From assembly GCF_030580955.1 (NCBI RefSeq), contig NZ_JAUQON010000004.1, forward strand, positions 434,001 to 498,000: a stretch of DNA of 64,000 nt, read 5' to 3'. The position numbers and the translations under genes are program-made. Origin of the DNA: Hymenobacter convexus (GTDB taxonomy: Bacteria > Bacteroidota > Bacteroidia > Cytophagales > Hymenobacteraceae). Shown here one piece after another: positions 1-9,763 of the stretch (its first letter is position 1; each line of letters starts with the position of its first letter). The notes beneath the pieces are model-generated. The model ran no database searches and had not been told where the DNA came from. It saw only the letters and a list, made by a program, of their open reading frames with translations.

Positions 1-99
1 TAGCCAAGCAGCCCAAACGCTGGCGATGGGACACACTGTTCCAAGGCCGGACTTTAAAAGTACGGGTTCGGGTTACGATAACCAAATATTCCTAAAAAA

Positions 100-1011
100 T
101 CAGCTCGCCGATTTGGGATAAATTTCGCCCTTCGCGGCCCGCAAAGTGTTCAGCAAAAGCATGGCAATGGTCATGGGGCCCACTCCGCCGGGCACCGGCG
201 TGATGGCCGACGCCAGAGGCGCCACCTCGGCAAAATTCACATCTCCTTTCAGCGTGAAGCCGCTCTTCTTGCTCGCATCCGCCACGCGGGTCGTGCCCAC
301 GTCAATCACCACGGCGCCGGGCCGCACCATGTCGGCCGTCACGAACTCGGGCCGGCCAATGGCCGCCACCACAATGTCGGCCGTCCGGCAAATCTCGGCC
401 AGGTTTTCGGTGCGCGAGTGGCATAAGGTAACCGTGCAGTTGGCCGTATCCAAGTTCTTAGCCAGCAAGATACTAACCGGCGTGCCCACGATATTGGAAC
501 GACCAATAACCACCGCGTGCTTGCCGCTGGTTTTGATGCCCTGGCGAGCCAACAGCTCCACAATGCCCGAGGGCGTGGCGGGCAGCAGCGCCGGCAAACC
601 GGCCACCATTCGGCCGATGTTCATGGGATGAAAGCCGTCGACGTCCTTCTCGGGCCGGATGGCTTCGATGACCTTCTCCGGGTCGATGTGCTTGGGCAGC
701 GGCAACTGCACGATGAAGCCATCGATTTCCAGGTCGTGGTTCAACTCATCTACTTTGGCCAGCAGCTCCGCTTCGGTGATGTCGTCCTCGTAGCGCAACA
801 GCGTAGAGGCAAAGCCCACCCGCTCGCAGGCCAGCACCTTGTTGCGGACGTAGGTTTCGGAGCCGCCGTCGTGGCCCACGAGGATGGCGGCGAGGTGGGG
901 CACCTTCTGGCCGGCGGCTTTCAGGGCCGTTACTTCGGTGGCGATTTCGGCTTTGATGTCTTCGGCGGTTTGCTTGCCGTCGATGAGGTTGGAGTTGGTG
1001 GTTGAATTCAT
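100..1011 (-). CDS. folD: Bifunctional methylenetetrahydrofolate dehydrogenase/cyclohydrolase FolD
   Basis: The 303-residue product has the usual FolD length. It interconverts 5,10-methylene-, methenyl- and 10-formyl-tetrahydrofolate in the cytoplasm using NADP, feeding purine and formyl-methionine synthesis. Visible family marks are YVRNK near residue 55 (catalytic Lys of the YxxxK motif), VQLPLPKH near residue 102, the Rossmann segment [14 protein letters not shown] near residue 167, and the C-terminal signature PGGVGPMT near residue 273. The ATG at 1011 gives a normal N-terminus. It lies downstream of lepA on the same strand but is separated from it by a terminator and a degenerate palindrome, so it probably has its own promoter. 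Identification is secure. Confidence 0.97.
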   Translation of the reverse strand: MNSTTNSNLIDGKQTAEDIKAEIATEVTALKAAGQKVPHLAAILVGHDGGSETYVRNKVLACERVGFASTLLRYEDDITEAELLAKVDELNHDLEIDGFIVQLPLPKHIDPEKVIEAIRPEKDVDGFHPMNIGRMVAGLPALLPATPSGIVELLARQGIKTSGKHAVVIGRSNIVGTPVSILLAKNLDTANCTVTLCHSRTENLAEICRTADIVVAAIGRPEFVTADMVRPGAVVIDVGTTRVADASKKSGFTLKGDVNFAEVAPLASAITPVPGGVGPMTIAMLLLNTLRAAKGEIYPKSAS

Positions 1012-1020
1012 GGGTTGGCT

Positions 1021-1122
1021 GTCATCCTGAGCGTAGTGAAGGACCTTTTCACGCCTTCGCTGTTGGGTGGTGGTAAGTCTGACAGAGGCCGCCGTGATAA
1101 GATGCTTCCTCCGTCAGCATGA
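1021..1122. repeat. Degenerate copy of the dispersed palindromic element
   Basis: The left arm begins GTCATCCTGAGCGTAGTGAA and the right arm ends CGTCAGCATGAC. These match the outer arms of the element found elsewhere in the window, but the centre is diverged and the arms no longer pair fully. It belongs to the AAGGACCTT variant, also seen at 63569-63655. It lies in the folD upstream region. Confidence 0.6.
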
Positions 1123-1133
1123 CAAAAACGCAT

Positions 1134-1163
1134 AAAAAAAGGCGGCCCGAAAGCCGCCTTTTT
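1134..1163 (-). terminator. Rho-independent terminator after lepA
   Basis: A stem GGCGGC/GCCGCC with loop CCGAAA is flanked by A and T runs, so it reads as a hairpin plus U-tract on the minus strand just beyond the lepA stop codon. Confidence 0.8.
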
Positions 1164-1167
1164 CAAA

Positions 1168-2955
1168 TTAATCAATTTTGAGCACCGCCAGAAACGCCTC
1201 TTGCGGAATCTCGACGGAGCCCACGGAGCGCATCCGTTTTTTGCCTTCTTTCTGCTTTTCGAGCAGCTTGCGCTTGCGGCTGATATCGCCGCCGTAGCAC
1301 TTGGCAATTACGTTTTTGCGCAGGGCCTTCACGGTTTCGCGGGCGATGATTTTCTGCCCAATCGAAGCCTGAATGGCAATGTCGAACATCTGGCGGGGCA
1401 GCAGCTCGCGTAGCTTCTCGCAGAGGCGCTTGCCCCACTCGTAGCTCTTGGAGCGGTGCACGATGGCCGATAGGGCGTCGACTTTCTCGCCGTTCAGCAT
1501 CACATCCAGCTTCACCATGTCGGACTCACGGAAGCCAATCAGCTCGTAGTCGAGCGAGGCGTAGCCGCGGCTGATGGACTTGAGCTTATCGAAGAAGTCA
1601 AACACGATTTCGGACAGCGGCAGCTCAAAGCTCATTTCTACCCGCTCCGAAGTTAGGTAGCTCTGGCCCTTGATGATGCCGCGCTTTTCCATGCACAGCG
1701 TGATAATCGGGCCTACGTATTCTGAAGCCGTGATAATCTGGGCCTTGATGTAAGGCTCTTCGATGTACTTGATTAGATTCGGCTCGGGCATTTCGCTCGG
1801 CGCGTTGATGGTCAGCAGCTGGTCTTTGGTGCCGGTGGCGTGGAACTGCACGCTGGGCACCGTGGTGATGACCGTCATGTTGAACTCGCGCTCGAGGCGC
1901 TCCTGCACGATTTCCATGTGCAACATGCCCAGGAAGCCGCAACGGAAACCGAAGCCCAGGGCCACGGACGTTTCGGGCTCCCACACCAGTGAGGCGTCGT
2001 TGAGCTGCAGCTTCTCCATGCTGGAGCGCAGCTCTTCGTACTCGGTGGTATCGACGGGGTAAATGCCGGCGAAAACCATCGGCTTCACGTCGGCGAAGCC
2101 CTGGATGGCTTCCGGCGTGGGGCGGTTGACGTGGGTGATGGTGTCGCCCACCTTCACCTCGCGGGCTTCCTTGATGCCCGAGATGAGGTAGCCCACGTTT
2201 CCGGCCTCCATCACCTGGCGGGGCTCCTGGTTCAGGCCCAGAATGCCGATTTCGTCGGCGCCGTATTCCTTGCCGGTGGCCATGAAGCGGAGCTTGTCGC
2301 CCTTCTTCATCACCCCGTTCTTGATGCGGAACAGGACTTCGATGCCGCGGTAGGAATTAAATACCGAGTCAAAAATCAGGGCCTGCAGCGGGGCTTCTGG
2401 GTCGCCGGAGGGTGCGGGCACCCGCTCGCAGATGGCGTTCAGGATGGCTTCGATGCCGATGCCGGCCTTGCCCGAGGCGTGGATGATGTCGTCGGGCTTG
2501 CAGCCGATGAGGTCCACGATTTCGTCGGTCACTTCCTCCGGCATGGCGTGCGGAAGGTCGATTTTGTTGAGCACGGGGATGATTTCCAAATCGGCCCCGA
2601 TGGCGAGGTAGAGGTTGGAAATCGTCTGGGCTTCGATGCCCTGGGAGGCGTCCACAATCAGGAGGGCGCCTTCGCAGGCGGCGATGCTCCGGCTCACTTC
2701 GTAGCTAAAGTCGACGTGGCCGGGCGTGTCAATCAGGTTCAGCGTGTAGATTTCCCCTTTGTAGGGGTACTGCATCTGAATGGCGTGGCTCTTGATGGTG
2801 ATGCCCCGCTCGCGCTCGAGGTCCATGTTGTCGAGCAACTGGGCCTGCATGTCGCGCTTGGCCACGGTGCTGGTGAACTCCAGCAGGCGGTCGGCCAGGG
2901 TGCTTTTCCCGTGGTCGATGTGGGCAATGATGCAAAAATTGCGGATATTCTTCAC
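1168..2955 (-). CDS. lepA: Elongation factor 4 (LepA) GTPase
   Basis: A 595-residue translational GTPase of typical LepA length. It is a ribosome-associated factor thought to back-translocate or rescue stalled ribosomes. The G motifs are all present: P-loop AHIDHGKST at residues 10-18, RERGITI near residue 48, DTPGHVDF near residue 77, and NKIDLP near residue 131. The LepA-specific C-terminal domain follows, with [19 protein letters not shown] near residue 551. The ATG at 2955 places the P-loop at the expected distance. A TACCTTCG -7-like sequence lies at 2977-2984 on the same strand, but no well-spaced -33 element is visible. A terminator follows the gene. Confidence 0.98.
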   Translation of the reverse strand: MKNIRNFCIIAHIDHGKSTLADRLLEFTSTVAKRDMQAQLLDNMDLERERGITIKSHAIQMQYPYKGEIYTLNLIDTPGHVDFSYEVSRSIAACEGALLIVDASQGIEAQTISNLYLAIGADLEIIPVLNKIDLPHAMPEEVTDEIVDLIGCKPDDIIHASGKAGIGIEAILNAICERVPAPSGDPEAPLQALIFDSVFNSYRGIEVLFRIKNGVMKKGDKLRFMATGKEYGADEIGILGLNQEPRQVMEAGNVGYLISGIKEAREVKVGDTITHVNRPTPEAIQGFADVKPMVFAGIYPVDTTEYEELRSSMEKLQLNDASLVWEPETSVALGFGFRCGFLGMLHMEIVQERLEREFNMTVITTVPSVQFHATGTKDQLLTINAPSEMPEPNLIKYIEEPYIKAQIITASEYVGPIITLCMEKRGIIKGQSYLTSERVEMSFELPLSEIVFDFFDKLKSISRGYASLDYELIGFRESDMVKLDVMLNGEKVDALSAIVHRSKSYEWGKRLCEKLRELLPRQMFDIAIQASIGQKIIARETVKALRKNVIAKCYGGDISRKRKLLEKQKEGKKRMRSVGSVEIPQEAFLAVLKID

Positions 2956-3039
2956 AGAGGGCGGTTTTTCAGAGCACGAAGGTACGAAACCCGGGCCGCA
3001 AAAGCCAGTTTGCCCCGTGGCTCCGGCGCCCGGGCCGGG

Positions 3040-3071
3040 TTGACTGAATTAAGAAGCCGGGGTTAGTTTTG
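3040..3071 (+). promoter_or_regulatory. Bacteroidota-type promoter for the gene at 3134
   Basis: TTG at 3040-3042 and TAGTTTTG at 3064-3071 are 21 nt apart. The -7 element matches TAnnTTTG exactly. The predicted start leaves about 55 nt of leader. Confidence 0.55.
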
Positions 3072-3133
3072 CCGTTTGTATTTCAGCGGCGCTATTTTCT
3101 GATTTCACTATTCCGCTATCCGCTTCTACCACA

Positions 3134-3976
3134 ATGCCTGACATGACCGATTCGCGAAGCCCCACCGATAGCCAAAAGTTTCTGATAGCCGCACTCAACA
3201 GCACCGTCATTTACGTGCTGGCCTATTATATAGTGTGGGGGCTGCACCAGGGCGCCAAAGTGGCCATGTCGAAACGGTACCTGCTGCAGGGCAACTGGGA
3301 CCCCAGCCGCATTATTTTCACGGTGGCCGACCGCGAATGGTCGCAGCACAGCGTCATTGCCACGTACGGCATCGGGCCGATGGTGTGCCTGGTGGTCGGG
3401 TTTGGGGCGTTTTGGTGGTACTGGAAGCGCGAACGGGCCCGCCCCGGCCTTTTCAAGTTGCTGCTGCTTTGGATTGCCTTTCACGCCTGCAATTCCATCC
3501 TGGGGTCGCTGCTGGCCGATTCGCTGCGCCAGGAAGGGTTTTGGTACGTGCCCGATTGGATAATGCGCGTCGGCAATGGCGCCGATACGGCGGTGGCGCT
3601 GCTGGGGGGCATTGTCCAGCTGGGTGTGGGCCGTCTGGCCACGGTGCCATTTCTGCAAGCGCACGATTCTCACACGCTGATGCAGTTCAAAAACCGTCGC
3701 CGCATGGTGCTCAGCACCCTGATGGCGCCCTGGGTGCTGGGCGGAATATTTATTGCGCTGGCCAAGCAGCCCTACTTTTCCATCCACGAGTTTCTGCACC
3801 TTTTAATGATGGGCCTTTTGCTGTTTCCCCTGATTCTGGGCTGCATCAGCGATTCCTTCGACCTCACTGTGCAGGGGGCCCAGCCGTCGCACGTGGCCTG
3901 GGGGCTGGTGCTGGTGGCCGTGGTGGCCGCCGCGGCCTGGTGGTGGGCGCTGAGCCCGCCTATTGCCATTGGCTAA
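3134..3976 (+). CDS. Multi-spanning inner membrane protein of unknown function
   Basis: I do not recognise this 280-residue protein. Hydrophobic segments appear near residues 20-38, 80-97, 107-125, 148-165, 195-212, 217-236 and 250-270, suggesting six or seven membrane passes. A short polar N-terminus and a basic loop (KNRRR, near residue 190) are visible. The segment [14 protein letters not shown] near residue 215 contains HEFLH, which fits a zinc-protease HExxH pattern inside a hydrophobic stretch, but no second ligand motif is obvious. I treat that only as a possibility. The gene has a good promoter upstream and is followed 97 nt later by a GlcG/HbpS-type gene. Confidence 0.75.
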   Translation: MPDMTDSRSPTDSQKFLIAALNSTVIYVLAYYIVWGLHQGAKVAMSKRYLLQGNWDPSRIIFTVADREWSQHSVIATYGIGPMVCLVVGFGAFWWYWKRERARPGLFKLLLLWIAFHACNSILGSLLADSLRQEGFWYVPDWIMRVGNGADTAVALLGGIVQLGVGRLATVPFLQAHDSHTLMQFKNRRRMVLSTLMAPWVLGGIFIALAKQPYFSIHEFLHLLMMGLLLFPLILGCISDSFDLTVQGAQPSHVAWGLVLVAVVAAAAWWWALSPPIAIG

Positions 3977-4073
3977 CGGGGCGGCGGGGGCGCAACAATC
4001 GGCGGCTGCCCGGGTTGAGAGTCCGTGGCAAGCATTGCCGGCGCTTCTCCAACCTTTTTTTTCCTTCCGCACC

Positions 4074-4481
4074 ATGGGAATTACCCTCGAACAAGCCCAG
4101 GCCGCTATTCAGGCCGCTCACCAGAAAGCCCTCGACATGGGCGTCAAAATGAACATTGCCGTGGTGGATGCCGGCGCCAACCTCACGGCCTTCGTGCGCA
4201 TGGACGATGCGTGGCTGGGCTCGCTGGACATTTCTATCAAGAAGGCCAAAACGGCCCGCTTCTTCGACATGCCCACCGGTGAAATCGGCAAATTGGCCCA
4301 GCCCGGCGGCCCGCTCTACAACATTGAGCATTCCAACGGCGGCCTCATCAGCTTCCCCGGCGGTATTCCCATCATGGACTCGGGCAACCGCGTGATTGGT
4401 GCCATTGGCGTGTCGGGCAGCACCGTGGAGGACGACCACGCCGTGGCCGAAGCGGGTGTAAAGGCCATTCAGGGGCAGTAA
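4074..4481 (+). CDS. GlcG/HbpS (DUF336) family protein
   Basis: A 135-residue cytoplasmic protein covering the whole GlcG/HbpS domain. Family marks are [19 protein letters not shown] near residue 24, the helix [11 protein letters not shown] near residue 52, and a C-terminal [20 protein letters not shown] near residue 105. Members bind haem in some actinobacteria or sit in glycolate or diol-utilisation loci; the ligand here cannot be told. The frame is open further upstream, but the ATG at 4074 gives the family N-terminus. A strong terminator follows, so it is not co-transcribed with icmF. Confidence 0.88.
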   Translation: MGITLEQAQAAIQAAHQKALDMGVKMNIAVVDAGANLTAFVRMDDAWLGSLDISIKKAKTARFFDMPTGEIGKLAQPGGPLYNIEHSNGGLISFPGGIPIMDSGNRVIGAIGVSGSTVEDDHAVAEAGVKAIQGQ

Positions 4482-4504
4482 GCATCGCTGACCTTCGTAT
4501 TATC

Positions 4505-4536
4505 AAAACGCCCCGGCCACCCCGCCGGGGCGTTTT
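4505..4536 (+). terminator. Strong rho-independent terminator
   Basis: A 13-bp perfect stem, AAAACGCCCCGGC pairing with GCCGGGGCGTTTT, is followed by a T-run. It closes the GlcG/HbpS gene. Confidence 0.9.
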
Positions 4537-4570
4537 TCGTACCTTCGCCTGCGTTTTCCACCCTTATGGT

Positions 4571-4589
4571 CGCGGACTAAAAGTCCGCG
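4571..4589. repeat. Short hairpin just upstream of icmF
   Basis: CGCGGACT and AGTCCGCG form an 8-bp stem with loop AAA, ending 12 nt before the icmF ATG. The GCGGACT core also occurs in the arms of the palindrome at 22899-22974, so this may be a minimal member of the same repeat family. Confidence 0.5.
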
Positions 4590-4601
4590 CTACTTTGTCT
4601 T

Positions 4602-7600
4602 ATGCACCCTGCTCCCACCGCGCCCTACAAACCGAAGAACCACGTTCGCATCGTCACCGCCGCCGCTTTGTTCGACGGGCACGATGCGGCCATCAACATC
4701 ATGCGCCGCATCATTCAGAGCAGCGGCGCGGAGGTGATTCACCTCGGCCACAACCGCTCGGTGCAGGAAATCGTGGACTGCGCCATTCAGGAAGATGCCC
4801 AGGCCATTGCCATCACCAGCTACCAGGGCGGGCACAACGAGTACTTCAAGTACATGCACGACCTGCTGAAGGAGCGCGGCGCGGGCCACATCAAAATCTT
4901 CGGCGGCGGCGGCGGCGTAATTCTGCCCACCGAGATTGCCGAGCTCATGGGCTACGGCATCACCCGCATCTACTCGCCGGATGATGGCCGCGCGATGGGT
5001 TTGCAAGGCATGATTAACGACCTTTTGGAAAAGGCCGATTTTCCCACCGGTGAAAACCTGAACGGCGAAGCCGGCCACGTGAAAGAGAAAGATGCCCGCA
5101 GCATCGGCCGCCTGATTTCGGCAGCGGAGAACTTCCCCGAGGAATTTGAGCGGGTGAAATCGCAGCTGGTTTCGGAGTTTCAATTGAGCGAAAACAGCCA
5201 GAACCAATCGTTGAAAGCGGGCCACGCGGCCCCTATTCTCGGCATCACCGGCACGGGCGGCGCGGGCAAGTCCTCGCTCGTGGATGAGCTGGTGCGGCGG
5301 TTTTTGATGGACTTCCCGGACAAGACCATTGCCATTATTTCCGTCGACCCCAGCAAGCGCAAGACCGGCGGCGCGCTGCTCGGCGACCGGATTCGGATGA
5401 ACGCCATCAACTCGCCGCGGGTGTACATGCGCAGCCTGGCTACGCGCCAGAGCAACCTCGCGCTGTCGCGCTACGTGCAGGACGCCGTGGACGTGGTGCG
5501 GGCCGCCAACTACGACCTGATTATTCTGGAGACTTCGGGCATCGGCCAGTCTGATACCGAAATCATCGAGCACTCCGACGCCAGCCTGTACGTGATGACG
5601 CCCGAGTATGGCGCGGCCACGCAGCTGGAGAAAATCGACATGCTCGACTTTGCTGACGTGATTGCCCTGAACAAGTTCGACAAGCGCGGGGCGCTGGATG
5701 CGCTGCGCGACGTGCGCAAGCAGTACCAGCGCAACCACGGCCTCTGGGATACGCCTACCGACCAGATGCCGGTGTTTGGCACGATAGCATCCCAGTTCAA
5801 CGACCCGGGCATGAACCGCCTGTACCGGGCGGTGCTGAAGATGCTGGAAACCAAGACCGGGGCCACCTTCGCTTCGCACCTGGAAACCAGCGCCGAGGAT
5901 TCGGAGAAGATTTACATCATCCCGCCGCACCGCACCCGCTACCTCTCCGAGATTGCCGAAAGCAACCGCGCCTACGACCAGCGCGTGCGTGAGCAGGCCA
6001 ATATTGCCGAAGTAGCTGGGGCGTTTGCGAAGCTGGAAGAGCACTACCGCGACGAGAAGAAAAGCTCCGACAGCATGGTGGAGGAGTTCACTAGGAACAA
6101 GCAGACGCAGCTGCGCCGGCTCGATGCCGACAGCCAGGCCATCCTGGAAAACTGGGAAAACACCCTGCAGAATTACCGCAACCCGGAGTACGTGTACTCG
6201 GTGCGCGGCAAGGAAATCCGGGTGAAGACGCACACCAAGTCGCTGTCGGGCAACGACATTCCGAAGGTGGCGGTGCCGCGCTACTCGGGCTGGGGCGACC
6301 GGCTGCGCTGGGCCATGCAGGAGAATTTCCCCGGCGAATTTCCCTACACGGCGGGCGTGTTCCCGTTCAAGCGCGAGGGCGAGGACCCAACCCGCATGTT
6401 TGCCGGCGAGGGCGGGCCGGAGCGCACCAACCGCCGCTTCCACTATGTGAGCATGGGCCTGCCCGCCAAGCGCCTGAGCACGGCCTTCGACTCGGTGACG
6501 CTGTATGGCGAGGACCCCGATTTGCGGCCCGACATCTACGGCAAAATCGGCAACGCGGGCGTAAGCATCGCCTGCCTCGATGATGCCAAGAAGCTGTATT
6601 CGGGCTTCAACCTGGCCAACCCCAGCACGTCGGTTTCGATGACCATCAACGGCCCGGCGGCTACGCTGGCGGCGTTTTTCATGAATGCGGCCATCGACCA
6701 GCAGTGCGAGCTATATATTAAGGAGCACGGGCTGACGGAGGAAGTCGATGCCAAAGTCGACCAGATTTATGCGGCCAAGGGCCAGCCCCGCCCCCGCTAC
6801 CAGGGCGAACTGCCGGCCGGCAACGACGGCCTGGGCCTGCTCCTGCTCGGCGTGACGGGTGAGGACGTGCTGCCCGCCGATGTGTACGCCACCATCAAGG
6901 CGCGGACGCTGACGCAGGTGCGCGGCACCGTGCAGGCCGACATTCTGAAGGAAGACCAGGCCCAGAACACCTGCATTTTCAGCACCGAGTTTGCGCTGCG
7001 TCTGATGGGCGACGTGCAGGAGTATTTCATCACCGAGAAGGTGCGGAATTTCTACTCCGTGTCCATCTCCGGCTACCACATTGCCGAGGCGGGCGCCAAC
7101 CCGATTACGCAGCTGGCCCTGACGCTGAGCAACGGCTTCACGTTCGTGGAATACTACGTGAGCCGGGGCATGAGCGTGAACGACTTCGCGCCGAACCTGA
7201 GCTTCTTCTTCTCCAACGGCATCGACCCGGAGTACGCCGTGATTGGGCGGGTGGCGCGCCGCATCTGGGCCAAGGCCATGAAGCTGAAGTACGGCGCCGA
7301 CGCCCGCAGCCAGATGCTGAAGTACCACATCCAGACCTCGGGCCGCAGCCTGCACGCCCAGGAAATCGACTTCAACGACATTCGGACCACGCTGCAGGCG
7401 CTGTATGCCATCTACGACAACTGCAACTCGCTGCACACGAATGCCTACGACGAGGCCATTACCACGCCCACCGAGGAATCGGTGCGCCGGGCCATGGCCA
7501 TTCAGCTCATCATCAACCGCGAGCTGGGGCTAGCCAAGAACGAAAACCCGCTGCAAGGCTCCTTCATCATCGAGGAGCTGACCGACCTGGTGGAAGAGGC

Positions 7601-8021
7601 GGTGCTGCTCGAGTTCGACCGCATCACGGAGCGCGGCGGCGTGCTCGGGGCCATGGAAACCATGTACCAGCGCGGCAAAATCCAGGAGGAAAGCATGCAC
7701 TACGAGATGCTGAAGCACACCGGCGAGTACCCCATCATCGGGGTGAATACCTTCCTCTCGTCGAAGGGCTCACCCACGGTGGTGCCGGCCGAAGTCATCC
7801 GGGCCACGGAGGAGGAAAAGCAGTACCAAATCGACATGCTCCAGCTGCTGCACCAACGCAACGCCGACCAGGCACCGGCGCGCCTCAAGCAGCTCCAGCA
7901 AGTGGCCGTGGCCAACGGCAACCTCTTCGCCGAGCTGATGGAAACGGTGAAATACTGCTCGCTCGGCCAGATTACCAACGCGCTGTTTGAGGTCGGCGGA
8001 CAGTACCGGCGGAATATGTAG
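4602..8021 (+). CDS. icmF: Fused isobutyryl-CoA mutase IcmF
   Basis: A 1139-residue fusion of three parts. Residues about 15-150 are a B12-binding domain with [14 protein letters not shown], the adenosylcobalamin lower-ligand loop as found in IcmF. Residues about 205-420 are a MeaB/ArgK-type G-protein chaperone with Walker [10 protein letters not shown] and the NKFDKRG base-recognition motif. Residues about 550-1139 are a methylmalonyl-CoA mutase-type catalytic barrel. The order and length match IcmF rather than methylmalonyl-CoA mutase, whose chaperone is separate. The enzyme interconverts isobutyryl-CoA and n-butyryl-CoA (sometimes pivalyl- or isovaleryl-CoA) by a radical mechanism. It is isolated by terminators on both sides. 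A TACCTTCG -7-like element lies at 4540-4547. Confidence 0.95.
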   Translation: MHPAPTAPYKPKNHVRIVTAAALFDGHDAAINIMRRIIQSSGAEVIHLGHNRSVQEIVDCAIQEDAQAIAITSYQGGHNEYFKYMHDLLKERGAGHIKIFGGGGGVILPTEIAELMGYGITRIYSPDDGRAMGLQGMINDLLEKADFPTGENLNGEAGHVKEKDARSIGRLISAAENFPEEFERVKSQLVSEFQLSENSQNQSLKAGHAAPILGITGTGGAGKSSLVDELVRRFLMDFPDKTIAIISVDPSKRKTGGALLGDRIRMNAINSPRVYMRSLATRQSNLALSRYVQDAVDVVRAANYDLIILETSGIGQSDTEIIEHSDASLYVMTPEYGAATQLEKIDMLDFADVIALNKFDKRGALDALRDVRKQYQRNHGLWDTPTDQMPVFGTIASQFNDPGMNRLYRAVLKMLETKTGATFASHLETSAEDSEKIYIIPPHRTRYLSEIAESNRAYDQRVREQANIAEVAGAFAKLEEHYRDEKKSSDSMVEEFTRNKQTQLRRLDADSQAILENWENTLQNYRNPEYVYSVRGKEIRVKTHTKSLSGNDIPKVAVPRYSGWGDRLRWAMQENFPGEFPYTAGVFPFKREGEDPTRMFAGEGGPERTNRRFHYVSMGLPAKRLSTAFDSVTLYGEDPDLRPDIYGKIGNAGVSIACLDDAKKLYSGFNLANPSTSVSMTINGPAATLAAFFMNAAIDQQCELYIKEHGLTEEVDAKVDQIYAAKGQPRPRYQGELPAGNDGLGLLLLGVTGEDVLPADVYATIKARTLTQVRGTVQADILKEDQAQNTCIFSTEFALRLMGDVQEYFITEKVRNFYSVSISGYHIAEAGANPITQLALTLSNGFTFVEYYVSRGMSVNDFAPNLSFFFSNGIDPEYAVIGRVARRIWAKAMKLKYGADARSQMLKYHIQTSGRSLHAQEIDFNDIRTTLQALYAIYDNCNSLHTNAYDEAITTPTEESVRRAMAIQLIINRELGLAKNENPLQGSFIIEELTDLVEEAVLLEFDRITERGGVLGAMETMYQRGKIQEESMHYEMLKHTGEYPIIGVNTFLSSKGSPTVVPAEVIRATEEEKQYQIDMLQLLHQRNADQAPARLKQLQQVAVANGNLFAELMETVKYCSLGQITNALFEVGGQYRRNM

Positions 8022-8040
8022 GTTGTTGTGTTAGCCATTT

Positions 8041-8077
8041 AAAAAGGGCGTTACCTTGTTGAGGTAATGCCCTTTTT
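8041..8077 (+). terminator. Terminator after icmF
   Basis: AAAAAGGGCGTTACCT pairs with AGGTAATGCCCTTTTT with one G-T pair around a short loop and ends in a T-run. Confidence 0.9.
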
Positions 8078-8092
8078 GCTAAATGAATTGAT

Positions 8093-8833
8093 ATGAATGT
8101 CGACACTATGAAGCTGACAATTCTTTACTATGCTTCAATCATTTGCATAACTGTGTCAATTTGCTCTTGCTCAAACTATCTTAAATCAGATGGGAGGGTA
8201 TACAAGCGCTATGCGAATGAAAGCGTTGGTATTGGTAAAAACGAAATACCACAAGCTGATTATGCTTCATTCAGGAGCTTTGATTCAAGATTAGCGGTTG
8301 ACAAGAATCACGTATTTTATAGGACGCGGATTCTTGAAGGCGCTGACGCAGCAACTTTTGCACCTGTGGCCGAATACTATTTTAAAGACAAATCTTATGT
8401 TTACTTTTTTGGATTCGGGAACGGGCAGGAATTCGTAATTAAAGACGCTGACCCAGCATCTTTCAATATCTCAAAGTATCCTTGGTCCCGTGATTCAATG
8501 AATGTCTTTTGGGGGCGTAAAAAGTTAATTCCTAAACCTAGTCTGAATTTCAAACCATTGAATCAGGCTTGGGCTAAAGACGAAAACAGAATTTATTATG
8601 CAAATTCTATAGTGGATTCAGCAGATAGCAAGACTTTCAAAATCATAAATAAAGGGTACGCTAGAGACAGAAAGCACGTATTTTATGAAGGCAAAATTAT
8701 TCCTGACTGCCGACCATCAGAGTTTATAGCACTGAACTTCGCTAATGGTCATGACCACAAATATTTTTATTCAGGAGCTGAGAGAAATGGTGAATTGACT
8801 CCAGACCAGCTCAAACACTTCAGATTTAAATAG
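8093..8833 (+). CDS. DKNYY-repeat lipoprotein-like protein
   Basis: A 246-residue protein with a hydrophobic N-terminus ending in ICSC, a plausible lipobox. The second ATG at 8108 gives the tidier signal peptide (MKLTILYYAS). The body carries about six repeats of roughly 30 residues with the pattern D-x-x-x-V-F/Y-Y, for example DKNHVFYRTRILEGADAATF, AKDENRIYYANSIVDSADSK and ARDRKHVFYEGKII. This is the DKNYY family, thought to be secreted or surface proteins without known activity. The gene is visibly richer in A and T, with AT-ending codons, than every neighbour, which suggests recent transfer. It stands alone between the icmF terminator and a gap. Confidence 0.8.
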   Translation: MNVDTMKLTILYYASIICITVSICSCSNYLKSDGRVYKRYANESVGIGKNEIPQADYASFRSFDSRLAVDKNHVFYRTRILEGADAATFAPVAEYYFKDKSYVYFFGFGNGQEFVIKDADPASFNISKYPWSRDSMNVFWGRKKLIPKPSLNFKPLNQAWAKDENRIYYANSIVDSADSKTFKIINKGYARDRKHVFYEGKIIPDCRPSEFIALNFANGHDHKYFYSGAERNGELTPDQLKHFRFK

Positions 8834-8876
8834 TTTCGCATTCGCCGACTAACGCCTTGCTTTTCCCAACTCGGAA

Positions 8877-8909
8877 GGACAGGGAGTTATGCTTAAAGAA
8901 GCCCTGTCC
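8877..8909. terminator. Possible hairpin terminator
   Basis: GGACAGGG and CCCTGTCC form an 8-bp stem with a 17-nt loop between the DKNYY gene and the small minus-strand ORF. There is no strong T-run, so termination is uncertain. Confidence 0.35.
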
Positions 8910-8942
8910 CCACGTCCCCACCGGGCACAACTTCCAGACACA

Positions 8943-9077
8943 CTAAGCTTCCTCAACGGCTTCGAGAGGCACCAAGGGCACGGGGGCGGGCGCAGGGGCC
9001 GGGCGGGTGCGGCGGCGCGACGCGGCCTGCTTCGGCAGCGGCTGGGGGCGCGGGTGACACATACCTTTGGCGCCCAT
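8943..9077 (-). CDS. Possible 44-residue Pro/Arg/Ala-rich small protein
   Basis: The minus strand has ATG at 9077 and TAG at 8943. The product starts MGAKGMCHPRPQPLPKQ, continues with an Arg-rich run and an alternating Pro-Ala run, and ends LEAVEEA. Codon third positions are G/C-rich like genuine genes nearby. The hairpin at 8877-8909 lies just beyond the stop and could be its terminator. The product would be disordered and basic in its centre. No family is recognised. Low-complexity GC-rich DNA can produce such frames by chance, so this is only a candidate. Confidence 0.35.
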   Translation of the reverse strand: MGAKGMCHPRPQPLPKQAASRRRTRPAPAPAPVPLVPLEAVEEA

Positions 9078-9160
9078 CGAGCCCTTCCCTATTTCGGCAG
9101 CGAGGTTCAATCACACCCTGTCCTTTTAAATAACCTCGAGTGGTCAACATCGCCATTCTG

Positions 9161-9574
9161 ATGCGCCTGCTGCTTTTTTACTTCCTGCCGGGAGTATTTG
9201 CCCTGCGCTTTTTATTTCAGTTGCTGACAACCAAGAGCCGGGCTACCAGGCGCAGGGCGGCCGTTGGCTTCATAGCGCTGGTAGCTTTACTAAGCTTCTT
9301 TGTTTTCAGAACCTATCAAATCGATAAGGACTGGGAGCAGGATGAAATAGGGACTTACCAACTCACTGACTACCCAAACTGCCGGCCGTGTGTGTTAGAG
9401 TTGCGGGAAAACAACGTTTTTGTGGTGCAACAGCAAGATTCCATCCGCGAAACGGGCCACTGGCGCTTCGAGAGCGGCCAGGACTACTGGATTACCTATC
9501 TGAATGAGCACGACCAGCTGGGCACCGGCAATTACCAATACACGAAGTACCACCTAAAGCATCCCCGGCGCTAA
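9161..9574 (+). CDS. Small membrane-anchored protein of unknown function
   Basis: A 137-residue product from the ATG at 9161 (a GTG at 9140 would add seven residues). There are two hydrophobic segments, near residues 3-20 and 33-50, separated by a basic stretch KSRATRRRA. A soluble domain of about 85 residues follows and contains a CRPC pair near residue 74. That domain looks like a small beta-rich extracytoplasmic domain (GTYQLTDYPNCRPCVLEL, GHWRFESGQDYW), similar in flavour to lipocalin-like turnover domains. No family is assigned. Confidence 0.65.
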   Translation: MRLLLFYFLPGVFALRFLFQLLTTKSRATRRRAAVGFIALVALLSFFVFRTYQIDKDWEQDEIGTYQLTDYPNCRPCVLELRENNVFVVQQQDSIRETGHWRFESGQDYWITYLNEHDQLGTGNYQYTKYHLKHPRR

Positions 9575-9763
9575 AGGGCCAAACGGGCCAGCCGCGCGAC
9601 ACGGCGTGCCTCGGCAACTGCGCATCGGCTTCGCTATGGTCAGCAGTGCCTGGCTGATGCTGGTTTGCAACCCTACGTCGGCCGGGCTAGTATGCCGCAG
9701 CTAGCTTGTAGCCGGGCTGGGCACTATTTGCCTCCTATCGGCTGCTGTTCACTCCCTTTGTTT

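Larger units (their letters stand above)
8834..9160. other. Gap with no clear large gene
   Basis: This 327-base stretch holds a short hairpin (8877-8909), a possible 44-codon minus-strand ORF (8943-9077) and a perfect TACCTTTG sequence on the plus strand at 9062-9069 that could be the -7 element for the gene at 9161, although no good TTG lies at the right distance. The octamer CCCTGTCC occurs at 8902-8909 and again at 9116-9123, bracketing the small ORF. Nothing else is recognisable. Confidence 0.6.

Noticed and set aside
3200..4152. 305-residue ORF overlapping the membrane protein and GlcG/HbpS genes
   Set aside because: Out-of-frame shadow; Gly/Arg/Pro-rich without motifs, and both frames it overlaps are convincing.
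4590..6443. 617-residue minus-strand ORF opposite icmF
   Set aside because: Antisense shadow with no recognisable family; icmF is certain on the other strand.
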